From the NCBI GenBank assembly GCA_016291595.1, contig JAEEXN010000023.1:1-34983 (forward strand): 34,983 bases of DNA, written 5' to 3'. Made by a program: the position numbers and the translations under genes. This DNA comes from Prevotella sp. (GTDB taxonomy: Bacteria; Bacteroidota; Bacteroidia; Bacteroidales; Bacteroidaceae). This document shows, one piece after another, positions 24,801 through 32,528 of the stretch. The notes under the pieces were generated by a model. That model was not told where the DNA came from and did not search any database. It was given only the letters and a program-made list of their open reading frames with translations. Each line of letters opens with the position of its first letter. Position 1 is the stretch's first letter.

Positions 24801-27424
24801 ATGGCGTTGCTCTGGTCGATAACACCACTCTCAAGAATTCGCTTACCCGCGATAATCGTGTAAAGAATATGTGTGTCAGCATCGCTCGAACCCACCTGAA
24901 TGGTGACGGGCTTTCCGTCTTTGGGGAATTCAGAAGCGGTCTGATAGAACCAGTCGTGCGTCTCTATGCATGGCCGTTTGTCATCAAGGCGGAAGACGAC
25001 AAACTTCTGTTTCAGCGTGTCGCTGCCACATATGGCATGTATCTCATGCTGGCCGCTGGCAAGAGACAGCTTGCTGACGTCGACGGACTGATTGGCATTC
25101 GCGTTGTGCCACTCACCACCGTCTACCTGCCATCGCAACTGTCCGTCCACAGGCTGGCCTGCCATATTATACAAGGTAAACGTGATGCTCTTTAAATCGT
25201 CGCGCAGCGATTTGTCCGGTATCTCGCAACCAAACGCCAACGGCTTGGTACCTAATGGTAATGAGAACTGGCTCTCATGCGACTCGCCAGCCTGGTCGGT
25301 AACTTCCGCCCAAGTCGTAATCTGATAGAAACGGGCAATTTTCCTGTTTCCCTCTGTTAAGGCCCATTCGGGCAGCTGCATCGGCATAGCTATCTGGAAA
25401 GAACCGTCGGCATCGGTCAGCGTTTCTCCCTCGGACAGCAGCGCATTGGCATCGTCGTCCATTCCATAGCGCCACCACCAATAAGCCTGTGAGCGTTTTA
25501 CGTTGTACTTCACCTTTGCCCCTTGTACCGGAACACCGGCAAACGATTTGGCATAACCTTTTACGACGACAGTATCGCCGTGCTGGTAGGTCTCCTTGTA
25601 TTCAGGGAACTCTATCTGGAACGTAGGACGCTTGTATTCGTCGACTGTGAAATGGGCATAACCGTTACCGTAGCTGCTTTGTACGACGAAGCCTCCATTC
25701 AGCCCATTTGCCGGCAATACAAAGTCAGCCGAGGCCATTCCAAAGGCGTCGGTCGTCACATTCTTCTCCTCTACCACCTGATGATTCGCATTGCGAAGGG
25801 TCAGCCGTATGGTCTTGTTGGCAACGGCCTTGGTGCTGATTCCCTTTTTGTTGACGAAAGCCAAAGCAGCCACATGTACGGTCTGACCAGGTCGGTAGAT
25901 GCTGCGGTCTGTGTAGAGCGAGACATGATGATCCTCAGGTCTGCTCTCGTAGAAGCTGAATGCATTCCAAATACTTGTAGAGGGAAGATACTTGTCGTTG
26001 GCAGTATAGGCGAGAAGGTCTTCGGGAGTATTGTTGGTATAGGTGTAAAGCACCTCGCCATTTTGTCCGCAAGTCAATATCTCCGTTTTCTGCTTGGTGT
26101 CATACCGGTATGGGAAAGTCAGCTTCAGGTGAGCTCCGGCAACGGGCTGTCCTGTGGTTCCGCTGACGACCGCATAACGGATGGTCTTGCCCGGCAGTTC
26201 TTGCGACAGAATATACAGGTCGCTCACATAATAGAGGCAGCGGGAAGGTTTGATTCCCTTGTTGTCGGTGGCCATTTCCACCATGTACAGACCTACAGGG
26301 AGGCCCTTGATGATGATAGAGTCCTCCTCTATCTTGTGGGAAGGCATCCCCGTGTACTTACGGCTCTCCGTCTGCATGACACGCTCAACGGCAGCTTTCA
26401 GTTTGGCGTAATGGTCGTTGTTGTTGGGATTCAGTTTGGTCGTCGCGTCGAGCTTGAGCTTTGAGATGGTAAGGGTTACCTCTCGAACATTCCTCACGGC
26501 ATCCAGCTCAATCTTTCGGGGATGCTCGGGCAAACTGACCATATCTCCCAGTCTGGCGCTGAACATCGGCTGGGTGAGAGCCTTCCGGGCGTTTTGTAAC
26601 TCATTCATCCGTGGCCAGGTACCCCATTTCTGCAGCGCCTCGTCAATAAACTGAATACGCTCGTCGGCCGTCACATTGCATTGTTCCATCATCTGGTAAC
26701 GGGCAATGGCAGCCTCGCCGCATTCAGTTAAATCACCATAGCGTGAGATGAGAGAGTCGAGTGATGCGACATAAGCCGACTGCTTGAAATCCTGCTCCCA
26801 CGACTTGTGGCTTTTCTGCAGAATCTCAAGTGCGGTTATCAACGCAGCCTGACGGTTGCCGGCTTTGTCGTAGTAGTCGTGTATCAGTTCCAGATTACCC
26901 GCCTCGTAGCCCAGCATGCTCAGCAGGTCGTTGTAGAAGATGCGGCTGTCCTCGCCCTTCACCACCAGCGGCACATAGTCGAGAGCCTTTTGGGCTGCCA
27001 GCAGCTTCGGTTGTGCCAGAGACTTCTTGTAATAATCAGCGCTGATGGCCTCATGGTCATCATCCAAATCAGAGTGGTGTTTATAGATACTTCCAAGAAC
27101 CGAAGCGTATATCATCGCCAACACAGGATTCTCCTGCCGGGCTTTCACCTCAGCCTGAGCCAAACGGGCAACTGCAGGAGCCAACGAGTCGGCCGACACC
27201 GCCGTCTGGGCCTTCATCCAGCGCAGTTCGGCCTTCATCAGATGGCCGTAAGCCTTCTCCTTCTTCGCCTTTTTGATAATCTGCTGCAGACAATCTTGTT
27301 CCGTCTGAGGCAGGTCTTTCTCCCGGGCCTCATCAGCTTGTTTCCAAAGGGCTGTATAATTGTCGGCATTTATCATCATCGGTAGCATTGCTAAGGCAAA
27401 TAATAAAAACAATATCTTTTTCAT
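21818..27424 (-). CDS. Very large alpha-2-macroglobulin family protein without thioester
   Basis: The 1868-aa product begins with a signal peptide (MKKILFLLFALAMLPMMINA). A helical, repeat-like N-terminus reaches about residue 320. MG-type domains follow, including the MG2 signature YTDRSIYRPGQTVHV near 505. An Ala/Glu/Lys/Met-rich low-complexity stretch near 1045-1105 sits where the protease bait region is expected. TAFFYPALVTDKDGNIAVKFTLPES (A2M domain) begins near 1112. An alpha-helical toroid (NPDGSWSWW) is near 1440, and a receptor-binding-like C-terminus follows. I see no Cys-x-Glu-Gln thioester. It likely traps or blocks proteases in the periplasm. ATG 27424 is used because the frame upstream crosses the promoter. 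Confidence 0.9.
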   Translation of the reverse strand: MKKILFLLFALAMLPMMINADNYTALWKQADEAREKDLPQTEQDCLQQIIKKAKKEKAYGHLMKAELRWMKAQTAVSADSLAPAVARLAQAEVKARQENPVLAMIYASVLGSIYKHHSDLDDDHEAISADYYKKSLAQPKLLAAQKALDYVPLVVKGEDSRIFYNDLLSMLGYEAGNLELIHDYYDKAGNRQAALITALEILQKSHKSWEQDFKQSAYVASLDSLISRYGDLTECGEAAIARYQMMEQCNVTADERIQFIDEALQKWGTWPRMNELQNARKALTQPMFSARLGDMVSLPEHPRKIELDAVRNVREVTLTISKLKLDATTKLNPNNNDHYAKLKAAVERVMQTESRKYTGMPSHKIEEDSIIIKGLPVGLYMVEMATDNKGIKPSRCLYYVSDLYILSQELPGKTIRYAVVSGTTGQPVAGAHLKLTFPYRYDTKQKTEILTCGQNGEVLYTYTNNTPEDLLAYTANDKYLPSTSIWNAFSFYESRPEDHHVSLYTDRSIYRPGQTVHVAALAFVNKKGISTKAVANKTIRLTLRNANHQVVEEKNVTTDAFGMASADFVLPANGLNGGFVVQSSYGNGYAHFTVDEYKRPTFQIEFPEYKETYQHGDTVVVKGYAKSFAGVPVQGAKVKYNVKRSQAYWWWRYGMDDDANALLSEGETLTDADGSFQIAMPMQLPEWALTEGNRKIARFYQITTWAEVTDQAGESHESQFSLPLGTKPLAFGCEIPDKSLRDDLKSITFTLYNMAGQPVDGQLRWQVDGGEWHNANANQSVDVSKLSLASGQHEIHAICGSDTLKQKFVVFRLDDKRPCIETHDWFYQTASEFPKDGKPVTIQVGSSDADTHILYTIIAGKRILESGVIDQSNAILTRQFTYKEEYGSGLLLTYAWVKEGEMYQHQTHISRPMPDKRLNLKWKTFRDKLTPGQKEEWTLNITYPDGSPAKAQLLAAMYDKSLDKILHHDWNFDPQIYQNLPSTQWNRGYYGSLQLHGNALQRYLEVIALSFNQIDPSLLVMDYWFDGVYALDEMRASVGVRSKPMLARAKAAVNSNVMAEEAYEMADMEAASDDMKAKGATKMAAKETESKGEENTENGAPEQQVRENLNETAFFYPALVTDKDGNIAVKFTLPESLTTWKFIGLGHDTDMNYGLLDGETVAKKDIMIQPNMPRFIRQGDKATITARIFNTGEKSESGVARLLLIDPETGKEIAATSQKVELGAGSTNTVTFTCTPQAEWPTLLIAKCIVDGKSFSDGEQHYLPILPNMEMVINTLPFTQNTAGLMTIDLAKLFPKGKTDNTDIPAHSSKLTVEYTNNPAWLMIQALPTVAARSDKDVISQATAFYANSLGAFILHQNPSIKQTIQLWQQEQGNETSLMSSLQKDQELKTLVLDETPWVMDADHEADQKRQLINFFDENTLQFRLEQNLTHLRNLQNPDGSWSWWPGMKGSLYMTVAVTRMLTRLNVMTDIQESTSKMLAAAMKYLGNEMIEEVKEMRKIEKENKIKDLRPSETAVDVLYIWSLADTELSGKTADARDYLVEHLAKQTHEFTIYGKAVAAVILAHNDKRQKAAEYLESIRQYTVYTEEKGRYFDTRKAYYSWRDYKIPTEVAAIEAIKAVEPNDKQTVEEMQRWLLQSKRTQSWDTPLNSVDAVYAFLNGRTEILETKEPAVITLNGKMLELPKATAGLGYVKTSATGDDMKTLTIKKTSDGTSWGALYAQFMQPVSEIQQSSAGLSVKREILAVTNSSQSSKGKTPTPRSLNVGDKVKVRITITAERDYDFVQVIDKRAACMEPVQQLSGYHWGYYCSPKDHTTNYYFDRLSKGKHVVESEFYVDRPGTYETGTCTVQCAYAPEYTARAAAQTLVVK

Positions 27425-27446
27425 AAGCGTTTTTGCTTTTATAATG

Positions 27447-27494
27447 CAAAGGTAGTTAAAATCTTGCACAATACAAAAGTATTTTGTATTTTTG
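27447..27494. promoter_or_regulatory. Overlapping divergent promoters (alpha-2-macroglobulin and nitroreductase)
   Basis: Minus strand: TACCTTTG at 27447-27454 with TTTG at 27474-27477, spacer 19. Plus strand: CTTG at 27463-27466 and TATTTTTG at 27487-27494, spacer 20. Each -33 box lies inside the other promoter's spacer, so RNA polymerase should not occupy both at once. Confidence 0.7.
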
Positions 27495-27530
27495 CAAGGA
27501 TTATAAATACTTATTAAGTTTCAACACAAC

Positions 27531-28166
27531 ATGAAAACAACCTCCTTCATACGCATGTTGGCATTGTTGGCAATTGCTTTGGTGATGAGCTGCTCAATGG
27601 ATGCCAAGGAAAAGAAATCCAACGTCAAGAATCAGAAGGCTGTCATTGAGAATATCTTGACACGCACATCGGTCCGCCAGTATCTGGATAAGGCCGTGCC
27701 CGACGATATCATAGAGACGCTGCTCCGTGCAGGTATGGCTGCTCCTACAGCCGTCAACAAACAGCCTTGGCACTTCGTTGTGGTAACAGACCGTCAGGTG
27801 TTGGACGGACTGGCTCAGGCTAATCCGAATGCCCGTATGGCGGCCCGCGCTCCGTTGGCCATTGTGGTATGTGGTGATATGAACAAGGCCCTGAGGGGAG
27901 ATGCGCGCGAGTTCTGGGTTCAAGACGCCTCAGCTGCCACCGAGAACATCCTTTTGGCTGCTCATGGGGTGGGGCTGGGAGCCGTTTGGACCGGCACCTA
28001 TCCCAACCAGCTGCGTTGTGCGGCTGTGAGCAAAGTGCTGGCTCTGCCCGAAACGATAATCCCTCTCTGCACTATTGTCATTGGCTATCCTGCAAAGGCA
28101 CAGGAGCCGAAGGATAAATGGAAGCCGGAGAATGTTTCGTGGAATCAATTTGGTGGTAAGAAATAA
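27531..28166 (+). CDS. Exported nitroreductase-family lipoprotein
   Basis: A 211-aa FMN-dependent nitroreductase-type protein. A lipoprotein signal (lipobox VMSC, Cys21) precedes a Lys-rich linker. The flavin-binding RTSVRQYLDKAVPDDIIETLLRAGMAAPT comes next, then NKQPWHFVVV and, near the C-terminus, GLGAVWTGTYPN and VIGYPAK. It should sit lipidated in the periplasm, unlike most cytoplasmic nitroreductases, so its reductant supply is unclear. It is transcribed divergently from the alpha-2-macroglobulin gene through overlapping promoters. Substrate unknown. Confidence 0.88.
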   Translation: MKTTSFIRMLALLAIALVMSCSMDAKEKKSNVKNQKAVIENILTRTSVRQYLDKAVPDDIIETLLRAGMAAPTAVNKQPWHFVVVTDRQVLDGLAQANPNARMAARAPLAIVVCGDMNKALRGDAREFWVQDASAATENILLAAHGVGLGAVWTGTYPNQLRCAAVSKVLALPETIIPLCTIVIGYPAKAQEPKDKWKPENVSWNQFGGKK

Positions 28167-28250
28167 GCGGAGAGTTCCTTTCTTCGTATCCGGCAACACG
28201 ACTCTTAACGTTGCTTGGAGTGAACTTCCGTATCCGACAACAAGCCTTTG

Positions 28251-29573
28251 TCAGTTGGAGGGGGTAAAATCCCGTAGCTTCTTATAATACCAGATAGTTT
28301 GTACCACGCCGCGCATCAGCAGGTACAGGATCATGGCCAGCCACAGGGCGTGGTTGCCCCACATCTCACGTAACAGCAGGTAAACGGCAAAGAAGAGTAC
28401 CGTTGCAAGAACCGACGACACCAGCATTCCGCGTGTCGCCGTAATGCCGATAAACACACCGTCCCACACGAATGCTGTCACTCCGACGGCAGGTATCAGT
28501 ATGGCCCAGAAGAAATACTCGCCTGAGGCGGCAATGACGCTGGTCTCATTGGTCAGTATCCGCAGGAAAGCCGTACCGCACAAGGCGTAAACCAACGTGA
28601 ACAGCACCACCATCGCCGCGCTCCACTTGAATACGTTGCGCACCACGTCGCGGAAAGCGCCTTCATTCCGCGCTCCATAATACTTGCCTCCAATGGCCTC
28701 ACCCGCATAGGCAAAACCATCCATCACATACGAGAACAGCAGGTAAAGCTGCATGAGCAAGGTGTTGACCGAGAGGATGACCGCTCCCTGGCGCGCTCCC
28801 GCTGAGGTGAAGAACAGGTTCACAGCCACCAGAAACAGCGTTCGCAGGAAGATGTCTCTGTTGACTTGGAAGAAGGTCTTGAGCTCGTCGCTCCTGATGA
28901 GCTGCTCGCCGCGTTTCTCAGGCAGATACACCCTCAGCCTCCCGTAAAAATGCCGCCACAAGAATAATGCTGTCAGGAAACCGGTCCATTGTGCGATGAC
29001 TGTTCCCAACGCCACACCCTCAATCTTCATCCCCAGGCCGAACACAAGCGTCAGACTGGCGGCGATGTTCACCACGTTCTGCATGATGGAGATAAACATC
29101 GGAACACGAGTGTTCTGCATCCCGATAAACCAGCCGTTCAGACTGTAGATGCCCATCATGGCCGGAGCCCCCCAGATGCAGATATTGAAATAGGTGGCTG
29201 CCAGCGGCAGGATGTCTGCTGTCGGGTGCATCAGCAGCAGGGCAAGCTCGCGAATGGGGATTTGCAGGACGATGAAACAGAGCGCGATGCCGATTCCCAC
29301 CGCCAGCGAGCTGACAAACAGGCGCATCACCTTCGGCATATCGCGACGGCCAAGCGCCTGCGAGGTCATGCCGCTGGTGCCCATACGCAGAAAACCAAAC
29401 AGCCAGTAGAGCAGGTTGAAAATCATCGACCCCACGGCAATGGCTCCGATATAGGCGGCGCTGCCCATGTGGCCGACAATAGCCACGTCAACCAGCCCAA
29501 GCAGCGGTACGGTGATATTCGATACGATGCTGGGCAGGGCTATTTGCAGGATTTGTTTGTTGCGCTGGTGCAT
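28251..29573 (-). CDS. MATE-family multidrug/toxin exporter
   Basis: A 440-aa membrane protein with about 12 hydrophobic segments, starting MHQRNKQILQIALPSIVSNITVPLLGLVDVAIVGHMG. That opening and GTSGMTSQALGRRD are typical of the DinF-like branch. It probably exports cationic compounds in exchange for Na+ or H+. ATG 29573 is chosen because the longer open frame to 29669 runs through the promoter box 9 bases upstream. Substrate unknown. Confidence 0.92.
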   Translation of the reverse strand: MHQRNKQILQIALPSIVSNITVPLLGLVDVAIVGHMGSAAYIGAIAVGSMIFNLLYWLFGFLRMGTSGMTSQALGRRDMPKVMRLFVSSLAVGIGIALCFIVLQIPIRELALLLMHPTADILPLAATYFNICIWGAPAMMGIYSLNGWFIGMQNTRVPMFISIMQNVVNIAASLTLVFGLGMKIEGVALGTVIAQWTGFLTALFLWRHFYGRLRVYLPEKRGEQLIRSDELKTFFQVNRDIFLRTLFLVAVNLFFTSAGARQGAVILSVNTLLMQLYLLFSYVMDGFAYAGEAIGGKYYGARNEGAFRDVVRNVFKWSAAMVVLFTLVYALCGTAFLRILTNETSVIAASGEYFFWAILIPAVGVTAFVWDGVFIGITATRGMLVSSVLATVLFFAVYLLLREMWGNHALWLAMILYLLMRGVVQTIWYYKKLRDFTPSN

Positions 29574-29582
29574 AATCGGATG

Positions 29583-29613
29583 CAAAGATACAACGAACCA
29601 ATCGAATTGCAAA
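29583..29613 (-). promoter_or_regulatory. Promoter of the MATE exporter
   Basis: On the minus strand, TATCTTTG (29583-29590) with TTTG (29610-29613) 19 bases upstream matches the consensus. It lies nine bases from the ATG, giving a leader of only a few bases. Confidence 0.75.
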
Positions 29614-29708
29614 AAGAAAAAGGTGTTTTCATTCCCCCATTCTTCATAAAGTATTTGCAACTTTCGCAAAAATATGAGAAAAAATGATGCTGGTTGATAC
29701 TTTTTTTA

Positions 29709-29716
29709 TATCTTTG
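29709..29716 (+). promoter_or_regulatory. -7 box for the STAS-kinase gene
   Basis: TATCTTTG at 29709-29716, about 45 bases before ATG 29762. A clean TTTG at the right distance is not seen. Confidence 0.55.
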
Positions 29717-29761
29717 CTACCGTGTTAATATCCATTATCATTTATTTTAAGCACAAAACTC

Positions 29762-30955
29762 ATGGAAATATCCATCAAGCAACATCACGGAAATGTAACA
29801 CTGGTATTGAAGGGACGCATGGACTCTTCGGTCGCTGCAGAGGTAAAGGAAAAAATCTCCAGCCAGCTGGTCTTGTGCGGACGGATCAACAGTCTTACCT
29901 GTGATGCCAGTGGTCTGACATATATCTCGAGCATGGGTCTTCGTATGACCCTGCAGCTGTCGAAGAGCTACCCGAATTTCAGCATTATTGAGGTTCAGCC
30001 GGATGTGTATCATGTGTTCGATATGACGGGCTTTACCAAAATAATGACCATCGAGAAGGCGTTGCGCCAGCTGAGCATCGACGAGAACTCAAAAATCGGC
30101 GAGGGTGGCATCGGTGTGGTCTACCGTGCCTCCGACGACTCTATCGTGAAGGTGTTCCGTGAGGGAACGACTATGGATCAGGTGAGAAACGAGATTACGA
30201 TGGCCAAAGAGGCCTTTGTGCTGGGTATGCCTACTCCCATATCCTTCGATGTGGTGCGGGTGGGCAGCCGGTATGGGCTCGAGTACGAACTGCTTCATGC
30301 GGAGACGTTGAGCACCTGCATCAATCAGCATCCCGAGCGTATGGACGAATATACCCGGAAATACGCCCAGTTGTTCCGCCAGATGCACCGTATCCATGTG
30401 CCCAAGGGAGGCTCCATTCCCGACTCTATGGCCCGTGAGGAGGCTGCTGTCCGCCATCTCAGCCGCTACTTCGACGCCAAGTCAGTCGATCTGATGCTGG
30501 GGATTATCCTCTCCATTCCGAAGGGCGACCGCCTGCTGCATTGTGACCTGCAGACGAAGAACGCCATGATGATGGGCGACGAGCTGATGCTTATCGATAT
30601 GGGTGAGGTGGGCTACGGCCATCCGCTCATCGACCTGGGTCACGCTTATTCTGCTATGGTGACGCTGTTGGGCGACTACGAAGCGATTGTCGGTATGCCG
30701 CGCGAATACGGAAAGCAGATTTGGGACAAGATGATTGCTCATTATTTCGAGGGCGAGTCGCCCGAGATGATAGCCCATCGCAACGAGCAGATTGCGGCTG
30801 TCAGTTGTGTTCGTAATTTCTCATGGCTGTCGCTGTCTGACAGTTTCCCCGAAGCGCTCGTCCAAGAGTGTAAGAGCAATTTCGATGAGCGTGTGATGAA
30901 GCGCAGAGACCATCTGCTCGCCGTCAGCAAGACGTTCGACGACTGGACGGTTTGA
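29762..30955 (+). CDS. STAS-domain fused to aminoglycoside-phosphotransferase-like kinase
   Basis: A 397-aa two-domain protein without signal peptide or membrane segment. Residues 1-105 are a STAS (anti-sigma antagonist) domain: GNVTLVLKGRMDSSVAAE, then ASGLTYISSMGLRM, where Ser56/Ser57 align with the phosphorylated serine region of SpoIIAA. Residues about 108-397 form an APH-like kinase: glycine loop GEGGIGVVYR (113-122), Lys130, catalytic LHCDLQTKN (Asp232, Asn237) and metal-binding IDMGEVGYGHPLIDL (Asp249). It resembles the TIGR02172-type putative kinases. The fusion suggests a self-contained phospho-switch, but targets are unknown. It has its own promoter and ends at a strong terminator. 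Confidence 0.85.
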   Translation: MEISIKQHHGNVTLVLKGRMDSSVAAEVKEKISSQLVLCGRINSLTCDASGLTYISSMGLRMTLQLSKSYPNFSIIEVQPDVYHVFDMTGFTKIMTIEKALRQLSIDENSKIGEGGIGVVYRASDDSIVKVFREGTTMDQVRNEITMAKEAFVLGMPTPISFDVVRVGSRYGLEYELLHAETLSTCINQHPERMDEYTRKYAQLFRQMHRIHVPKGGSIPDSMAREEAAVRHLSRYFDAKSVDLMLGIILSIPKGDRLLHCDLQTKNAMMMGDELMLIDMGEVGYGHPLIDLGHAYSAMVTLLGDYEAIVGMPREYGKQIWDKMIAHYFEGESPEMIAHRNEQIAAVSCVRNFSWLSLSDSFPEALVQECKSNFDERVMKRRDHLLAVSKTFDDWTV

Positions 30956-30970
30956 TACTTAGATTAAAAG

Positions 30971-31000
30971 AAGGAGTTTACGAAGGCGCGTAAACTCCTT
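30971..31000. terminator. Bidirectional terminator between the STAS-kinase and AGCS genes
   Basis: Perfect 12-bp inverted repeat AAGGAGTTTACG (30971-30982) and CGTAAACTCCTT (30989-31000), six-base loop, followed on plus by TCTGTTTTTT. The convergent symporter gene ends at 31044. Confidence 0.9.
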
Positions 31001-31043
31001 TCTGTTTTTTGTCAGTTCTCCTATCACCACCTATCCCTTTTCC

Positions 31044-32462
31044 TTACTCCCAGCACTCCAGTTCCAGCTCCTGCATCTGGCTGCGGTGGAACTCGGGGCT
31101 GGCAATGCCTTTCCGTTTCTGCGCGCGATAGTCGTCCAGCAGCCGGAAGGCATATTTCCCCAGCATGATGATGGCGACAAGATTGCAGAACGTAAGCATC
31201 GCCATACACAGGTCGCCAATCGACCAGACCACGTCGAGACTGGCCATAGCGCCGAACATCACCACCAGTCCGCCGGAGAGCAGCCGGTAGACGAACATCA
31301 CCCGGGGCGAGCGGGTCAGGAAGCGCACGTTCGCCTCACCGTAATAATAATTCCCGATGATGCTCGAGAAGGCGAAGAGGAATATCGCTATGGCGATGAA
31401 CACTGGTCCGCTGGCTCCTATCTCGGCTTGCAGGGCGGTTTGTGTGAGGGTTATTCCGTTGAGGCCTGAGGTCGTGTCAATGCCGCTGAACAGGATGACG
31501 AAGGCGGTGCACGAGCAGACCACCAGCGTGTCGATAAACACGCCCAGCGCCTGTATCAGTCCCTGCTTCACGGGGTGCGACGTCGAGGCCGTGGCAGCCA
31601 CGTTAGGCGCCGAGCCCTCGCCAGCCTCGTTGGAGAACAGACCGCGCTTGATGCCGTTCATCATTGTGGCGCCAATGCCGCCTCCAGCCACCTGCGTCAC
31701 TCCGAATGCATCCTCGATGATCAGACGGAACACGTCGGGAATCATCCTGATGTTCATCAGCACCACGTATAAGGCTACCAGCAGATAGCCGATGGCCATG
31801 AGGGGCACGAGCACGCTGCTCACGCGGGCGATGCGATGGATGCCGCCAAAGATGATGCCCAGCGACAGCACCACCAGCACGACGCCCACCCATGTGGGCG
31901 AGAACCCGAACGCCTTGTCCATAGCCCCGCAGATGGTGTTGCTCTGGATGGAGTTGTAAGAGAGGCCGAACGTCATTGTGATGAGTACCGCAAACAGGCG
32001 CGCCATCCACGGCAGCCGCAGGCCTTGCTGGATATAATAGGCAGGACCGCCCAGAAACGATTCCTTCGCCCTAATCTTGAACAGCTGTGCCAACGTGCTC
32101 TCCACGAAGGCGGTGGCCGAGCCCAGCAGCGCGATGAGCCACATCCAGAACACAGAGCCCGGACCGCCAATGGCGATGGCCGTGCCCACTCCTGCCAGGT
32201 TGCCTGTGCCCACACGTGTGGCAACGCCTACGGCAAACGCCTGGAACGACGAGATGTGGCGCTCGCCGTCGTGCTTGTTGGCCGACTCGCCCAGCAACCG
32301 GATCATCTCGCCCAGCATCCGGAACTGTACAAAACGGCTGCGCCACGTGAACCACACCGCACAACCAATGAGCACACCTATCAGCAGGTATGCCCATAGT
32401 GCGTCGCTCACGGTCGTAACCAGTCTGTTCAGCCATCCGTCAGGCGAAAGCCAGCTGTCCAT
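31044..32462 (-). CDS. AGCS-family sodium:amino-acid symporter (alanine/glycine type)
   Basis: A 472-aa inner-membrane transporter with about 10-11 hydrophobic segments. FAVGVATRVGTGNLAGVGTAIAIGGPGSVFWMW is the AGCS signature near residues 75-107. Also visible are FLGGPAYYIQQGL and GLFSNEAGEGSAPNVAATA, both typical of the family. It imports alanine or glycine with Na+. It is the second gene after the alcohol dehydrogenase on minus (66-base gap), possibly co-transcribed. This stretch looks more GC-rich than its surroundings. Confidence 0.94.
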   Translation of the reverse strand: MDSWLSPDGWLNRLVTTVSDALWAYLLIGVLIGCAVWFTWRSRFVQFRMLGEMIRLLGESANKHDGERHISSFQAFAVGVATRVGTGNLAGVGTAIAIGGPGSVFWMWLIALLGSATAFVESTLAQLFKIRAKESFLGGPAYYIQQGLRLPWMARLFAVLITMTFGLSYNSIQSNTICGAMDKAFGFSPTWVGVVLVVLSLGIIFGGIHRIARVSSVLVPLMAIGYLLVALYVVLMNIRMIPDVFRLIIEDAFGVTQVAGGGIGATMMNGIKRGLFSNEAGEGSAPNVAATASTSHPVKQGLIQALGVFIDTLVVCSCTAFVILFSGIDTTSGLNGITLTQTALQAEIGASGPVFIAIAIFLFAFSSIIGNYYYGEANVRFLTRSPRVMFVYRLLSGGLVVMFGAMASLDVVWSIGDLCMAMLTFCNLVAIIMLGKYAFRLLDDYRAQKRKGIASPEFHRSQMQELELECWE

Positions 32463-32528
32463 AGTCTGTCTTGATGAGGCTCCGGGAGTTCAGACGATTG
32501 TTCGTATTGCTTTCGGCGCAGCTGCCGC

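Noticed and set aside
25523..26464. 313-aa plus-strand open frame inside the alpha-2-macroglobulin gene
   Set aside because: It is antisense to a clearly coding, domain-rich protein and has no recognisable motif or promoter.
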